Assembly: GCA_041391745.1 (NCBI GenBank)
Contig: JAWKNK010000016.1
Coordinates: 1-64,000 of the forward strand
Direction: 5' to 3'
Source of the DNA: JAIXWP01 sp041391745
GTDB taxonomy: Bacteria; Bacteroidota; Bacteroidia; Flavobacteriales_D; Sanyastnellaceae
DNA length: 64,000 nt
Shown: piece by piece, positions 53,067 through 61,048 of the stretch
Layout: every line of letters starts with the position of its first letter
How positions within the stretch are numbered: the first letter of the stretch is position 1
The notes under the pieces: generated by a model
What the model was told of the DNA's origin: nothing
The model's database searches: none
The model's input: the letters and a program-made list of their open reading frames with translations, nothing else
Made by a program: the position numbers and the translations under genes

Positions 53067-55322
53067 ATGAACAGAAACAAAGCGCTTATAACACTCCTGA
53101 TTGTAATGGGAATTACAATATTCAGCGTTGTAAAAGTGCTTCAGTTAAAGTTCGATTATGATTTCGAAGCTTTCTTCCCTCAAAACGATACGGAAACAGA
53201 TTTTTATCTCAACTTCAGAAATCAGTTTGAAACCGACAACGATTTTATCATCGTTGCACTAGAAAGTCAATCTTCCGTATTCAATCAAGAGTACTTAAGT
53301 GAGTTGGACCGCCTTACTAGGGACTTAGGGGAACTGGAATATGTAGAAGAAGTTTCTTCCTTGGCCAATCTGAATGATATATGGATTTATGAATCTTTCG
53401 GCACTTCTGTGGAGGTGCCTCTAATTCATCTCGATTCCATTCAGAATTTTTCCAACGACTCCATTACAATATTCTCAAAGCCAGAACTAGTGGGGCTTTT
53501 TATAAGCAGTGATGCTAAAGCGGCAACTATAAACATCAAGCACAAGCAAGGCATTTCTAAAAATAAAGGCGATCGCCTTTCTGTTCAAGTGCAACAAGTG
53601 GTAGATAGCTACAAGCTCGGTAAGGCGCACGTTATCGGCAGAACATTGGGGCAGAGATTATATGTAGAAATGATGATCCAGGAATTGATCATGTTCATTT
53701 CGATCAGCCTAATCATCACTATTATTTTTCTCTTTATTGCTTTCAGATCTGGAATAGGAATTATCGTTCCTACTTTGATTGTGCTCATGTCTATTCTTTG
53801 GACTATGGGCTTTATGAAATTAATAGGAAAGAATATTGATCTCATGATTACTGTTTTGCCTACTATAATTTTTGTGGTGGGAATGAGTGATAGCGTTCAT
53901 GTGTTAACGAAATACCTTCAAGAATTACGCAACGGTAAGTCCAAAAACGAAGCCATTAGATATGCCTTTAAGAGTATCAGACTTGCTACATTTCTTACAG
54001 CTCTTACAACATCTATAGGCTTTTTCACCTTGGTACTTTCTAATATAAAACCAATCAGTGATTTTGGTATTTATATATCTGTTGGAGTATTGCTTGCTTA
54101 TGGACTGACCTTTTCCGTTTTACCTGCAATCTTGTTTTTGAGCAAGCCCACTCGCTTGATAACGTTTAGCACTAAAGATGATTTTTGGACTGAGAAATTA
54201 CACATTTCATTTCAATGGATCTTAAGAAATCGAATTAGGATTTTTATAGGAGGAGGAGTAGTCGTAGGCTTTGGGTTGATTGGTATATACCTGCTGAAAG
54301 TTGATAACTACATGTTGGAGGATCTAAAGGATGATCACATTTTGAAACAAGAGTTTCGATACATGGAAGATCACTTTTCAGGTGTTAGACCTTTCGAAAT
54401 GGCAATCACTCCAGAAAAAGGAATGGATGTTTTTACATTGTCTTTTTTATCGAAAGTAGATTCTATAGATGACTATTTAATAAAGGAGTATGAAGTAGGA
54501 AGTTTGATTTCTCTTGCGACAATAGTGAAGTCAATGAACCGCTCATTGCATCAAGGAAACAATGAGTTTTATCAATTGCCAGATGAAAGAGGTTTGAGGT
54601 TAATTAAAAGAATGCTGCGCAAAAAACAAGTCGCTCAATTGGTACACCTGTATTACAACGATAGCACTAATGTGCTTCGAGTAAGCGGAAAGGTAGGAGA
54701 TGTAGGTAGGCTTCATTATGAATCTGAAAATGCTGCATTAGCGGAATATGTTTCAAATCATTTTCCTAAGGGTTCCATGAAGGTTAAGGTGACGGGCACT
54801 GCTCAACTCATTGATTTAAACAATAAGTATTTAGTTGAAAATCTGGTGTTAGATTTATTGCTATCTGTCTTTGCAATCGGTCTTATTATGTCGATTATTT
54901 ACAAGTCGTGGCGCATGTTTTTCCTAACGATTATTCCGAATATTATACCGTTAGTATTAGTCGCCGGAATAATGGGATTCACGGGGATTCCCATTAAGGT
55001 AAGTACATCGATTATATTCAATATAGCGTTTGGCATCGCCGTGGACGATACCATTCACTTTCTCGCTAGAGTTAGAACATTGTTAGGAGAAGGGAAGTCA
55101 GTTCAGTATGCTGTGAAGCGTACTTTTTTGACTACTGGAAAAGCTATGATCATTACCACCCTTATCTTATGTGGCGGTTTTGTGACGCTTATATTCTCCA
55201 ATTTTATGGGAACGTTTTACATAGGACTCCTCATCACTACCACGTTAATTATTGGTGTGATTACTGAATTGCTATTTGCTCCTTTAGTAGTGCTGTTTTT
55301 CTTTAATAAAAAATCACTTTAG
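53067..55322 (+). CDS. RND/MMPL superfamily transporter
   Basis: A 751-residue membrane protein from the ATG at 53067 (MNRNKALITLLIVMG), preferred to an earlier TTG. It has two repeats of one plus five transmembrane helices, each after a large extracytoplasmic domain. The sterol-sensing-like region with the TM4 Asp motif is VVGMSDSVHVLTKYLQEL in the first half and IAFGIAVDDTIHFLARVRTL in the second. This family moves hydrophobic or lipid compounds. No adaptor or outer-membrane channel is adjacent. The 3' end overlaps the next convergent gene by 9 bases. Confidence 0.88.
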   Translation: MNRNKALITLLIVMGITIFSVVKVLQLKFDYDFEAFFPQNDTETDFYLNFRNQFETDNDFIIVALESQSSVFNQEYLSELDRLTRDLGELEYVEEVSSLANLNDIWIYESFGTSVEVPLIHLDSIQNFSNDSITIFSKPELVGLFISSDAKAATINIKHKQGISKNKGDRLSVQVQQVVDSYKLGKAHVIGRTLGQRLYVEMMIQELIMFISISLIITIIFLFIAFRSGIGIIVPTLIVLMSILWTMGFMKLIGKNIDLMITVLPTIIFVVGMSDSVHVLTKYLQELRNGKSKNEAIRYAFKSIRLATFLTALTTSIGFFTLVLSNIKPISDFGIYISVGVLLAYGLTFSVLPAILFLSKPTRLITFSTKDDFWTEKLHISFQWILRNRIRIFIGGGVVVGFGLIGIYLLKVDNYMLEDLKDDHILKQEFRYMEDHFSGVRPFEMAITPEKGMDVFTLSFLSKVDSIDDYLIKEYEVGSLISLATIVKSMNRSLHQGNNEFYQLPDERGLRLIKRMLRKKQVAQLVHLYYNDSTNVLRVSGKVGDVGRLHYESENAALAEYVSNHFPKGSMKVKVTGTAQLIDLNNKYLVENLVLDLLLSVFAIGLIMSIIYKSWRMFFLTIIPNIIPLVLVAGIMGFTGIPIKVSTSIIFNIAFGIAVDDTIHFLARVRTLLGEGKSVQYAVKRTFLTTGKAMIITTLILCGGFVTLIFSNFMGTFYIGLLITTTLIIGVITELLFAPLVVLFFFNKKSL

Positions 55323-56153
55323 AATTTTTATGCTTACCGGTTTTGCAGTTGATTCAAAAGAAATGTTGACCATGTAAATCCCACTTGCTAACGAAGTTCC
55401 ATCAATATTTAATAGCGAAGAACTAAAGCCGCTTTGTGACATAGCGATTTTCCCGGTTACATCTACTAATTCAATGGTTTTGATTGGCAAGGCAGCATGA
55501 GATGAAACGGTGAATACTCCTTCGATAGGATTAGGAAATACTGAAACATAGCTCTCTGGGTGCTCAATGACTGACGTAATACATTCACCTCCTGTATAAG
55601 AAGTAACACCGCCGTAATTTATTGCATGACAAGAGTTCGAGTAAGTAATGCCATCACAACCGCAAACGGGATCCCACACGGAAATACAAATGATGTCTGG
55701 ATTGATCAGACTTGGATCAACGCAGTCGTCGCAAGCGCTTTCGCAAGACTCTTCATCGGCGAAGAAATAGTCGGTGTAGTCTACTCCGTCTGAGGCAACA
55801 AATCCGCAGCCAGAAACAGTGACGCAGCCTTGATTTTCAACGTAAGCAATGCCCAATACCATGTCGCAAAGTCCGAAATCGATGTCGCCGGGAATCTCAT
55901 TGCAGCTAGTTTCACAATTGCTTTGACACGTTTCTATAGACTCATAGAAATAACCTGTGTAGTCAATTCCATCAGACCCAGTATAATCACAACCAGAAAT
56001 CATAACGCAACCTTGGTTTTCGAAGTAGGCAATACCTAGCGGCATCGCACATTCGCCAAAGTCAACTCCATCAGGAATGGCAGTACATTCAGTAGGTTGA
56101 GCATAGGCTGAAAATGAAAGTGCAAGAATGAATAAGGTGTATAGAATCTTCAT
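55314..56153 (-). CDS. T9SS type A protein with two cysteine-rich repeats and a Kazal-like domain
   Basis: A 279-residue secreted protein: signal peptide MKILYTLFILALSFSAYAQ; two homologous Cys-rich repeats of about 58 residues (about 23-80 and 84-141; shared pattern IDFGxC, LGIAYxENQGCV, DGxDYT, ESC/ETCxSxC); a Kazal-like domain (about 143-192; WDPVCGCDGITYSNSC, YTGGEC); and a type A sorting domain (VSVFPNPIEGVFTVSS to the end). Kazal domains often inhibit serine proteases. The repeats are unknown to me. It is a single gene, divergent from the neighbouring pseudoprotease. Confidence 0.82.
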   Translation of the reverse strand: MKILYTLFILALSFSAYAQPTECTAIPDGVDFGECAMPLGIAYFENQGCVMISGCDYTGSDGIDYTGYFYESIETCQSNCETSCNEIPGDIDFGLCDMVLGIAYVENQGCVTVSGCGFVASDGVDYTDYFFADEESCESACDDCVDPSLINPDIICISVWDPVCGCDGITYSNSCHAINYGGVTSYTGGECITSVIEHPESYVSVFPNPIEGVFTVSSHAALPIKTIELVDVTGKIAMSQSGFSSSLLNIDGTSLASGIYMVNISFESTAKPVSIKILK

Positions 56154-56299
56154 AGTGTAATGTTTTCTTTTACAATGATACTTTTTTTAGTAAAAAGGTT
56201 GCCTCATTTTTATCGTTTGGAAATGGGTTTAAGTCGATTTTTTTAACAGAATTACATGAGAATCATTATATTTACATAACCTTGAGTTAAACAAAATCA

Positions 56300-57859
56300 G
56301 TGTTACGATATACCGCCATACTCTTTATCTTCCTGTCTTCTTCGATTTGTGCGCAAATTGAAAAGACTGGAACTCCCTTGACATGGGGAGTCGAGCCTGG
56401 TGCAATCACTCCTAGTATTTGGAGAACACTTCCAGAATTTGATGTGCTTTCATTATTATCTCAAGATGATGCAGACCAGGCGATCAAAACGCTACCGTAC
56501 CGATTTGCAATAAGTACTCCTGTAAATTACAATCTTTCTAATTGTGGTAGATGGACCACCCTTAACAATGGTGATCGCATTTGGGCTTTAGGCTTAAGCT
56601 CTGAACAGGCTTTATCTTTGAATGTAATTTTCAAGACATTAAATATTCCCGCAGGAGCAAGACTATACATTTATTCTGAAGATCAATCGGATTATATCGG
56701 TCCACTTACAAGTAGAAATAATTGTTTCAATTCTGAATTTCCCACATTGCCAATGGCAGGAGGTGAAGTTATTATAGAGTACTTCGAACCATTTGCGGTG
56801 CGCGGGCAAGGTGAAATTCAAATCGACAATATTGCTCAAGGCTACAAAACTCTTTCTGTTCCGCAATTCAATGAATTCTCATGTTTCGAAGAGTTTCCAA
56901 CCAATGCAAATGAACAACTACTCAGCTTAAAATCAAGTTCGATTTTGATGTTAGTGGACGGCGGTCAAAGAGTGGCCACTGGTAATTTGGTAAACAATAC
57001 TATTGGCGATGGTGAGCCATTGCTTCTTACAGCTTCTACAGCTTTAATAGGTAATCCCGATTCATGGGTTTTTGTAGTAAATAATAGCGTAAGCTGTGAA
57101 CCTTCAACGGTAGGACTCGGATTCAAATGTTGGGATAATGCTTTAAGTGGAGCAGAAGTTTTGGTTGAAAATCAAGAAACGGGCTTGGCACTTCTTCAAG
57201 TGAAAGAACTGCCTAAAACATCTTGGGGAGTTTATCTTTCTGGTTGGAATAAGTCAACACCATCCGTAGATCATTATTTTACTATTCAACACGCATTTGG
57301 AAGAAGACAAAGTGTTTCTGAATACGCTGGTGGATTGAATACGCTAACCTGGGAAGGACTTACTGTGGCTCCCGTAGCGCAATGGGATGAAGGAAATACT
57401 TTTGTGGGTAGTTTAGGCTCCCCAATTTTCAATGCGGAAGGAATGTTGTGTGGCGCTCTCGTTGGAGGAAATTCAAAATGCAATGGCGAGGGCAGTGATT
57501 ACTTTGGACTTTTGGCGAATGCGTGGACAGATTTTGCTCCTTTCCTGAATCCATCTGGCGTTGATAAAGTGGAAACACAAGGCTTTTTCCCCATATTTTA
57601 TGAAGAAGCAACGGAGAAAAATGATGTTATAGAAGTTCATCTATTCCCAAATCCAGCTCAAGGATTCGTTTACATTCAAAATGAGACAGACAATTCAGTT
57701 TTGAGTGTTAGTCTTATTGATATGTCAGGAAGAAAGGTTTCAGTTTATCATCCGGAATTGCCTTACTTGGATGTTAGTAGTCTTCCTAATGGCGTATATC
57801 AAGTGCAAATCAATTTGCAAAATCAAGTCATTCAAAAGAAATTAGTCGTTCGTCATTAA
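56300..57859 (+). CDS. T9SS type A cargo: trypsin-fold protein with lost catalytic triad
   Basis: A 519-residue secreted protein with a GTG start and signal peptide MLRYTAILFIFLSSSICAQ. A propeptide-like region (about 20-200) resembles that of Bacteroidota lysyl endopeptidases. The protease-like domain (about 215-410) has ATGNLVNNT, TASTA, ETGLALLQV and GSLGSPIFN where active relatives have CTGxLVNNT, TANHC, TDFALLEL and GSSGSPLFN. Thus His becomes Thr247, Asp becomes Gly295 and Ser becomes Leu372; the paired cysteines are lost as well. A type A sorting domain (LFPNPAQGFVYIQNE onwards) ends the protein. Probably non-catalytic, perhaps binding. Confidence 0.8.
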   Translation: MLRYTAILFIFLSSSICAQIEKTGTPLTWGVEPGAITPSIWRTLPEFDVLSLLSQDDADQAIKTLPYRFAISTPVNYNLSNCGRWTTLNNGDRIWALGLSSEQALSLNVIFKTLNIPAGARLYIYSEDQSDYIGPLTSRNNCFNSEFPTLPMAGGEVIIEYFEPFAVRGQGEIQIDNIAQGYKTLSVPQFNEFSCFEEFPTNANEQLLSLKSSSILMLVDGGQRVATGNLVNNTIGDGEPLLLTASTALIGNPDSWVFVVNNSVSCEPSTVGLGFKCWDNALSGAEVLVENQETGLALLQVKELPKTSWGVYLSGWNKSTPSVDHYFTIQHAFGRRQSVSEYAGGLNTLTWEGLTVAPVAQWDEGNTFVGSLGSPIFNAEGMLCGALVGGNSKCNGEGSDYFGLLANAWTDFAPFLNPSGVDKVETQGFFPIFYEEATEKNDVIEVHLFPNPAQGFVYIQNETDNSVLSVSLIDMSGRKVSVYHPELPYLDVSSLPNGVYQVQINLQNQVIQKKLVVRH

Positions 57860-58665
57860 TCGATTTTATTGTGCGCTTCTGTATTATTTAAGATGAGCAC
57901 TCCAGCCACTGTGCAAGTCACAATGACTAAACTTGGTCCGAAAAATGGGATTCTAAAAAGCAATGCATAAGGCAATCCATTTCCAACAGCCAATCCAGAA
58001 TTTTTTCGAATAAACTTTACACTTTTGGAATACGAATACCTTTTGTTTTCCATGGCATAGTCCATTGTAGAAAAGCCCGAATAGTACGCACTAATTAGAA
58101 GGGAAATAACCCAACTGAGAGGTGAAAGTATAAGGTCCAATGGAGCAAAAACGAAGCCTACAATCACATTGATAAGGAAAAGTAGCAAGTTCATTCCTAG
58201 TTCAGCAAAGAGGTTCCTGAATGAAAGTGCTACACCTCTTCCTATGTCAGATATAAAATCATGAAAGTTGAACGGAATGGTTTCTCCATTGATTTTTTCT
58301 TGCGCTCTTGAAGCCAATAAAGACATCACTGGTGACATCAAAGCGAGCGTTACATACTTTGAAATTTTCCAAAAAACAATCAAGCTCAAAGCCCAAGCTG
58401 AAATTTCAATAATAGATGTCCCGAGCTGTGCAAAGAAATTTGTGAATGAATCGAAGGCATCACCTTCTATTACTCCGAAATACTCATTAACCCAAGTCAT
58501 AAGTGTTTCAATCATCATTTTTATTATCCGTGTCGTACCAAAAAAGAGTGTTACACTTACGAGGATCGGGTAAATAAAGAAATGGGAGAGGCCATTTTTT
58601 CTAATGAAGGACCATGATTTGCTCCAAGTAGAAAAGCCGATGTTAAATTGTTTCAAGAATGTCAT
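57856..58665 (-). CDS. EI24/CysZ-like membrane protein
   Basis: A 269-residue protein from the ATG at 58665 (MTFLKQFNIGFSTWSKSWSF). It has several long hydrophobic stretches with the EI24/CysZ-like pattern: WSFIRKNGLSHFFIYPILVSV near the N-terminus, YYSGFSTMDYAMENKRYSYSKSVKFIRKN in the middle, and a last helix near the end. CysZ takes up sulfate, but no cysteine genes are here, so the substrate is open. Its stop overlaps that of the convergent pseudoprotease gene by 3 bases. Preceded by a shared hairpin terminator. Confidence 0.72.
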   Translation of the reverse strand: MTFLKQFNIGFSTWSKSWSFIRKNGLSHFFIYPILVSVTLFFGTTRIIKMMIETLMTWVNEYFGVIEGDAFDSFTNFFAQLGTSIIEISAWALSLIVFWKISKYVTLALMSPVMSLLASRAQEKINGETIPFNFHDFISDIGRGVALSFRNLFAELGMNLLLFLINVIVGFVFAPLDLILSPLSWVISLLISAYYSGFSTMDYAMENKRYSYSKSVKFIRKNSGLAVGNGLPYALLFRIPFFGPSLVIVTCTVAGVLILNNTEAHNKID

Positions 58666-58680
58666 GGAATAAAGATTCAA

Positions 58681-58717
58681 AAAAAAACGTCCCGAAAACT
58701 ATCGGGACGTTTTTTTT
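58681..58717. terminator. Bidirectional terminator
   Basis: AACGTCCCGA and TCGGGACGTT pair around AAACTA, with A-runs before and T-runs after. It lies after the acidic-tail gene (minus strand) and upstream of the EI24 gene, separating the two units. Confidence 0.88.
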
Positions 58718-58734
58718 ATGAAATTTTATTGAGA

Positions 58735-59091
58735 CTAGTCGTCATCGCCATCATCTTCGTCGGCGTTGTCGTTATCTGAGTCATCATCATCGTCGTCATC
58801 GTCTGAAGAAGAATCTCCAGAGTCGTCTCCTTTGAAGTTGTCAAACTCACCCATCGACAATCCATCATTGTCATTGTTTTCTTCTTCATCGACTTCCATG
58901 TTTTTGTCAATCTTGAAGAGATAGATGGTGTCGTCGGTCTTAATTTCCAACGCCTTGATGAACTGACCTTTTGGAGTGGTGAAAGACACCAAGTTGTCAT
59001 TTTCAAAGCCATTAGGATAGTGTTCATTGATCAAATCAATGTGCTCCTTACCGAGCGTTTTGTAATCCTTGATAATACGCTTTAGTGCCAT
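58735..59091 (-). CDS. Small protein with highly acidic C-terminal tail
   Basis: A 118-residue protein. The first 70 residues form a compact basic/hydrophobic domain (MALKRIIKDYKTLGKEHIDL, EIKTDDTIYLFKID). The last 45 or so are almost only Asp, Glu, Ser and Asn, with an eight-Asp run. I recognise no named domain, although similar acid-tailed small proteins occur in Bacteroidota. The Asp codons mix GAC and GAT, so the run is not a simple slipped repeat. It starts 10 bases after the deoxyhypusine synthase homologue on the same strand. Function unknown. Confidence 0.7.
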   Translation of the reverse strand: MALKRIIKDYKTLGKEHIDLINEHYPNGFENDNLVSFTTPKGQFIKALEIKTDDTIYLFKIDKNMEVDEEENNDNDGLSMGEFDNFKGDDSGDSSSDDDDDDDDSDNDNADEDDGDDD

Positions 59092-59101
59092 GGGGCGCAG
59101 A

Positions 59102-60079
59102 TTAATGATTTAATAACCAAGCAAAAATTAATGGAGCAACAATCGTTGCGTCACTTTCTATAATAAACTTTGGGGTAGTTATGTCTAGTTTTCCCCAAGT
59201 GATTTTCTCATTTGGCACAGCTCCACTGTAACTTCCGTAGCTTGTGGTGCTATCAGAAATTTGGCAGAAGTAGCTCCAAAAAGGTACGTCGTGCATTTCC
59301 ATATCTTGGTAAAGCATTGGTACAACACAAATCGGGAAGTCACCCGCGATTCCGCCACCAATCTGGAAGAATCCAACACCTTTGCCAGCGCTGTTTTCAG
59401 TGTACCACTTGGCCAACCAAGTCATATATTCTATACCGCTTTTCATTGTAGAAGGTTTCAATTCTTCTTTAATACAATATGAAGCGAAAATATTTCCCAT
59501 CGTGCTGTCTTCCCACCCTGGAACAATGATAGGAAGGTTTCTCTCTGCAGCAGCAATCATCCATGAATTCTTAGGATCAATTTGATAGTACTGCTCAAGT
59601 ACACCACTCATTATCATTTTGTACATGTACTCATGCGGAAAGTATCTTTCTCCTTTATCATCGGCTTCTTTCCACAATTGGTGGATGTGCTTTTGCAAAC
59701 GACGAAAAGCTTCCTCTTCTGGAATACAAGTGTCAGTAACGCGGTTCCAGCCTTTTTCCAATAGATCCCATTCTTCTTGAGGAGTAAGGTCGCGGTAGTT
59801 AGGAACGCGTTTGTAATGGTCGTGAGCTACAAGGTTCATCAAATCCTCTTCAAGGTTTGCCCCTGTGCAAGAGATGATAGCTACTTTTCCTTGACGAATC
59901 ATTTCTGCCAATGAAATGCCCAGCTCAGCTGTTGACATTGCACCTGCTAATGTGATCATCATTTTTCCACCTTCTGTGAGGTGAGCTTCGTAACCCTTGG
60001 CCGCGTCTACCATTGCTGCAGCATTGAAGTGCAGATAATTGCTAGACATGAACTCACGGATTGATGCGTATTTACCCAT
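59102..60079 (-). CDS. Deoxyhypusine synthase family protein (SpeY-like)
   Basis: A 325-residue homologue of eukaryotic deoxyhypusine synthase. The NAD-site region is ISCTGANLEEDLMNL near residue 92. The C-terminal motif SYSGAVPNEKITWGK keeps the catalytic lysine (Lys297) used for the aminobutyl intermediate. Bacteria lack eIF5A, so protein hypusination is not the role. A cyanobacterial homologue is required for homospermidine synthesis, and arginine decarboxylase lies 1 kb upstream on the same strand, so a polyamine synthase role is likely here. A short acidic protein follows it. Confidence 0.85.
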   Translation of the reverse strand: MGKYASIREFMSSNYLHFNAAAMVDAAKGYEAHLTEGGKMMITLAGAMSTAELGISLAEMIRQGKVAIISCTGANLEEDLMNLVAHDHYKRVPNYRDLTPQEEWDLLEKGWNRVTDTCIPEEEAFRRLQKHIHQLWKEADDKGERYFPHEYMYKMIMSGVLEQYYQIDPKNSWMIAAAERNLPIIVPGWEDSTMGNIFASYCIKEELKPSTMKSGIEYMTWLAKWYTENSAGKGVGFFQIGGGIAGDFPICVVPMLYQDMEMHDVPFWSYFCQISDSTTSYGSYSGAVPNEKITWGKLDITTPKFIIESDATIVAPLIFAWLLNH

Positions 60080-60136
60080 TACTTATTTGTTTGTTCTACT
60101 AAGGTAGTTTTTTGATTTGAATTCTTCGGCAAATAT

Positions 60137-60162
60137 TAAAAAAATCAATTCTTCAAATTGAT
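60137..60162 (-). terminator. Terminator after mscS (minus strand)
   Basis: On the minus strand ATCAATT and AATTGAT pair around a 5-base loop and are followed by a T-run. AT-only stem, so moderate strength. Confidence 0.55.
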
Positions 60163-60190
60163 ACCTTTTTTAATGTTTTTGAAAAAAAAA

Positions 60191-61045
60191 TTATGAAGTG
60201 AAATTTTTCTCATGGAGAAGGCGCACCAAACCTCGGATAAAGAACTTTCTGATTTTTTTATCCAACTCTTTATTTAACGGCTCATTCAGCACATATTGAA
60301 ACTTAAGTTGAATGTATTCCTGCTTTACAGCTACGGTCTTCAAGTTCATTGTTCCAGGCTGAATCTCTGACTTGTGAGGTTCCAACATAGCGATTAGCTG
60401 ATTCTCCAGTTTTTCAATATCACTCAATTTGTTAACGTCAACTTCAAATTCTATACTCGTTTTCTTTAAATCGCGACGCGTGTAATTGATGATTTCTGAT
60501 GAAAAGACTTTGTTGTTTGGAATATAAACAATGTCATCATCATCATTGAGCAAATGAACGTTGGTGAGGGTAATATCCAGAATCTTTCCTTTGTTGCCAT
60601 CTATCGATACTTGATCGCCTATTGAAACTACTTTCACAAAAGTCAGATACATTCCATTGATGAGGTTTGAAATGTAATCTTTGGTCATCAGTACAACAGC
60701 CGCTGCTATAAGCGAAAGCGTAGTAAATGCTTCTTTTATGGAAATATTGAAAAGAGAAAGTAAAATCGCCAAAGACATGGCGAAATAAATGATTTTAGAA
60801 ATATGGCTTACGCCAATAGTGAAGTTGTCTCTTCTGAGATTGGGGTTTTGGATTTTGTAAGTAATCAAAATAATTTGACGTACCACTTCCACCACTAGAT
60901 AGGCGATTACAGTGCGATAGAAAGTATGCTCGAATACTGGCGGGAACTCAATTACCGCCGTGATTTGATCATAGGCTTCATGAAATGCTATAATAGCTAC
61001 CAAAAAACCAATGGTAAGTAATAAACGAGGAATGCTAAATATCAT
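60191..61045 (-). CDS. MscS-family mechanosensitive channel
   Basis: A 284-residue small-conductance channel. About four N-terminal hydrophobic helices are followed by the pore helix and beta domain: SLIAAAVVLMTKDYISNLINGMYL, then VSIGDQVSIDGNKGKILDITLTNVHL and VYIPNNKVFSSEIINYTRRD, the usual MscS order. The C-terminal alpha/beta part is about 90 residues. It starts 3 bases after the arginine decarboxylase stop, so it is probably co-transcribed with speA. Confidence 0.9.
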   Translation of the reverse strand: MIFSIPRLLLTIGFLVAIIAFHEAYDQITAVIEFPPVFEHTFYRTVIAYLVVEVVRQIILITYKIQNPNLRRDNFTIGVSHISKIIYFAMSLAILLSLFNISIKEAFTTLSLIAAAVVLMTKDYISNLINGMYLTFVKVVSIGDQVSIDGNKGKILDITLTNVHLLNDDDDIVYIPNNKVFSSEIINYTRRDLKKTSIEFEVDVNKLSDIEKLENQLIAMLEPHKSEIQPGTMNLKTVAVKQEYIQLKFQYVLNEPLNKELDKKIRKFFIRGLVRLLHEKNFTS

Positions 61046-61048
61046 GGA

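Noticed and set aside
53067..55322. A drug efflux pump of the HAE1 type
   Set aside because: Too short (about 750 rather than over 1000 residues) and without adaptor or outer-membrane partner; fits the MMPL/sterol-sensing branch better.
58735..58850. A GTC/ATC trinucleotide repeat in the acidic tail region
   Set aside because: It is codon-level Asp/Ser coding with mixed GAC and GAT codons, not a pure microsatellite.
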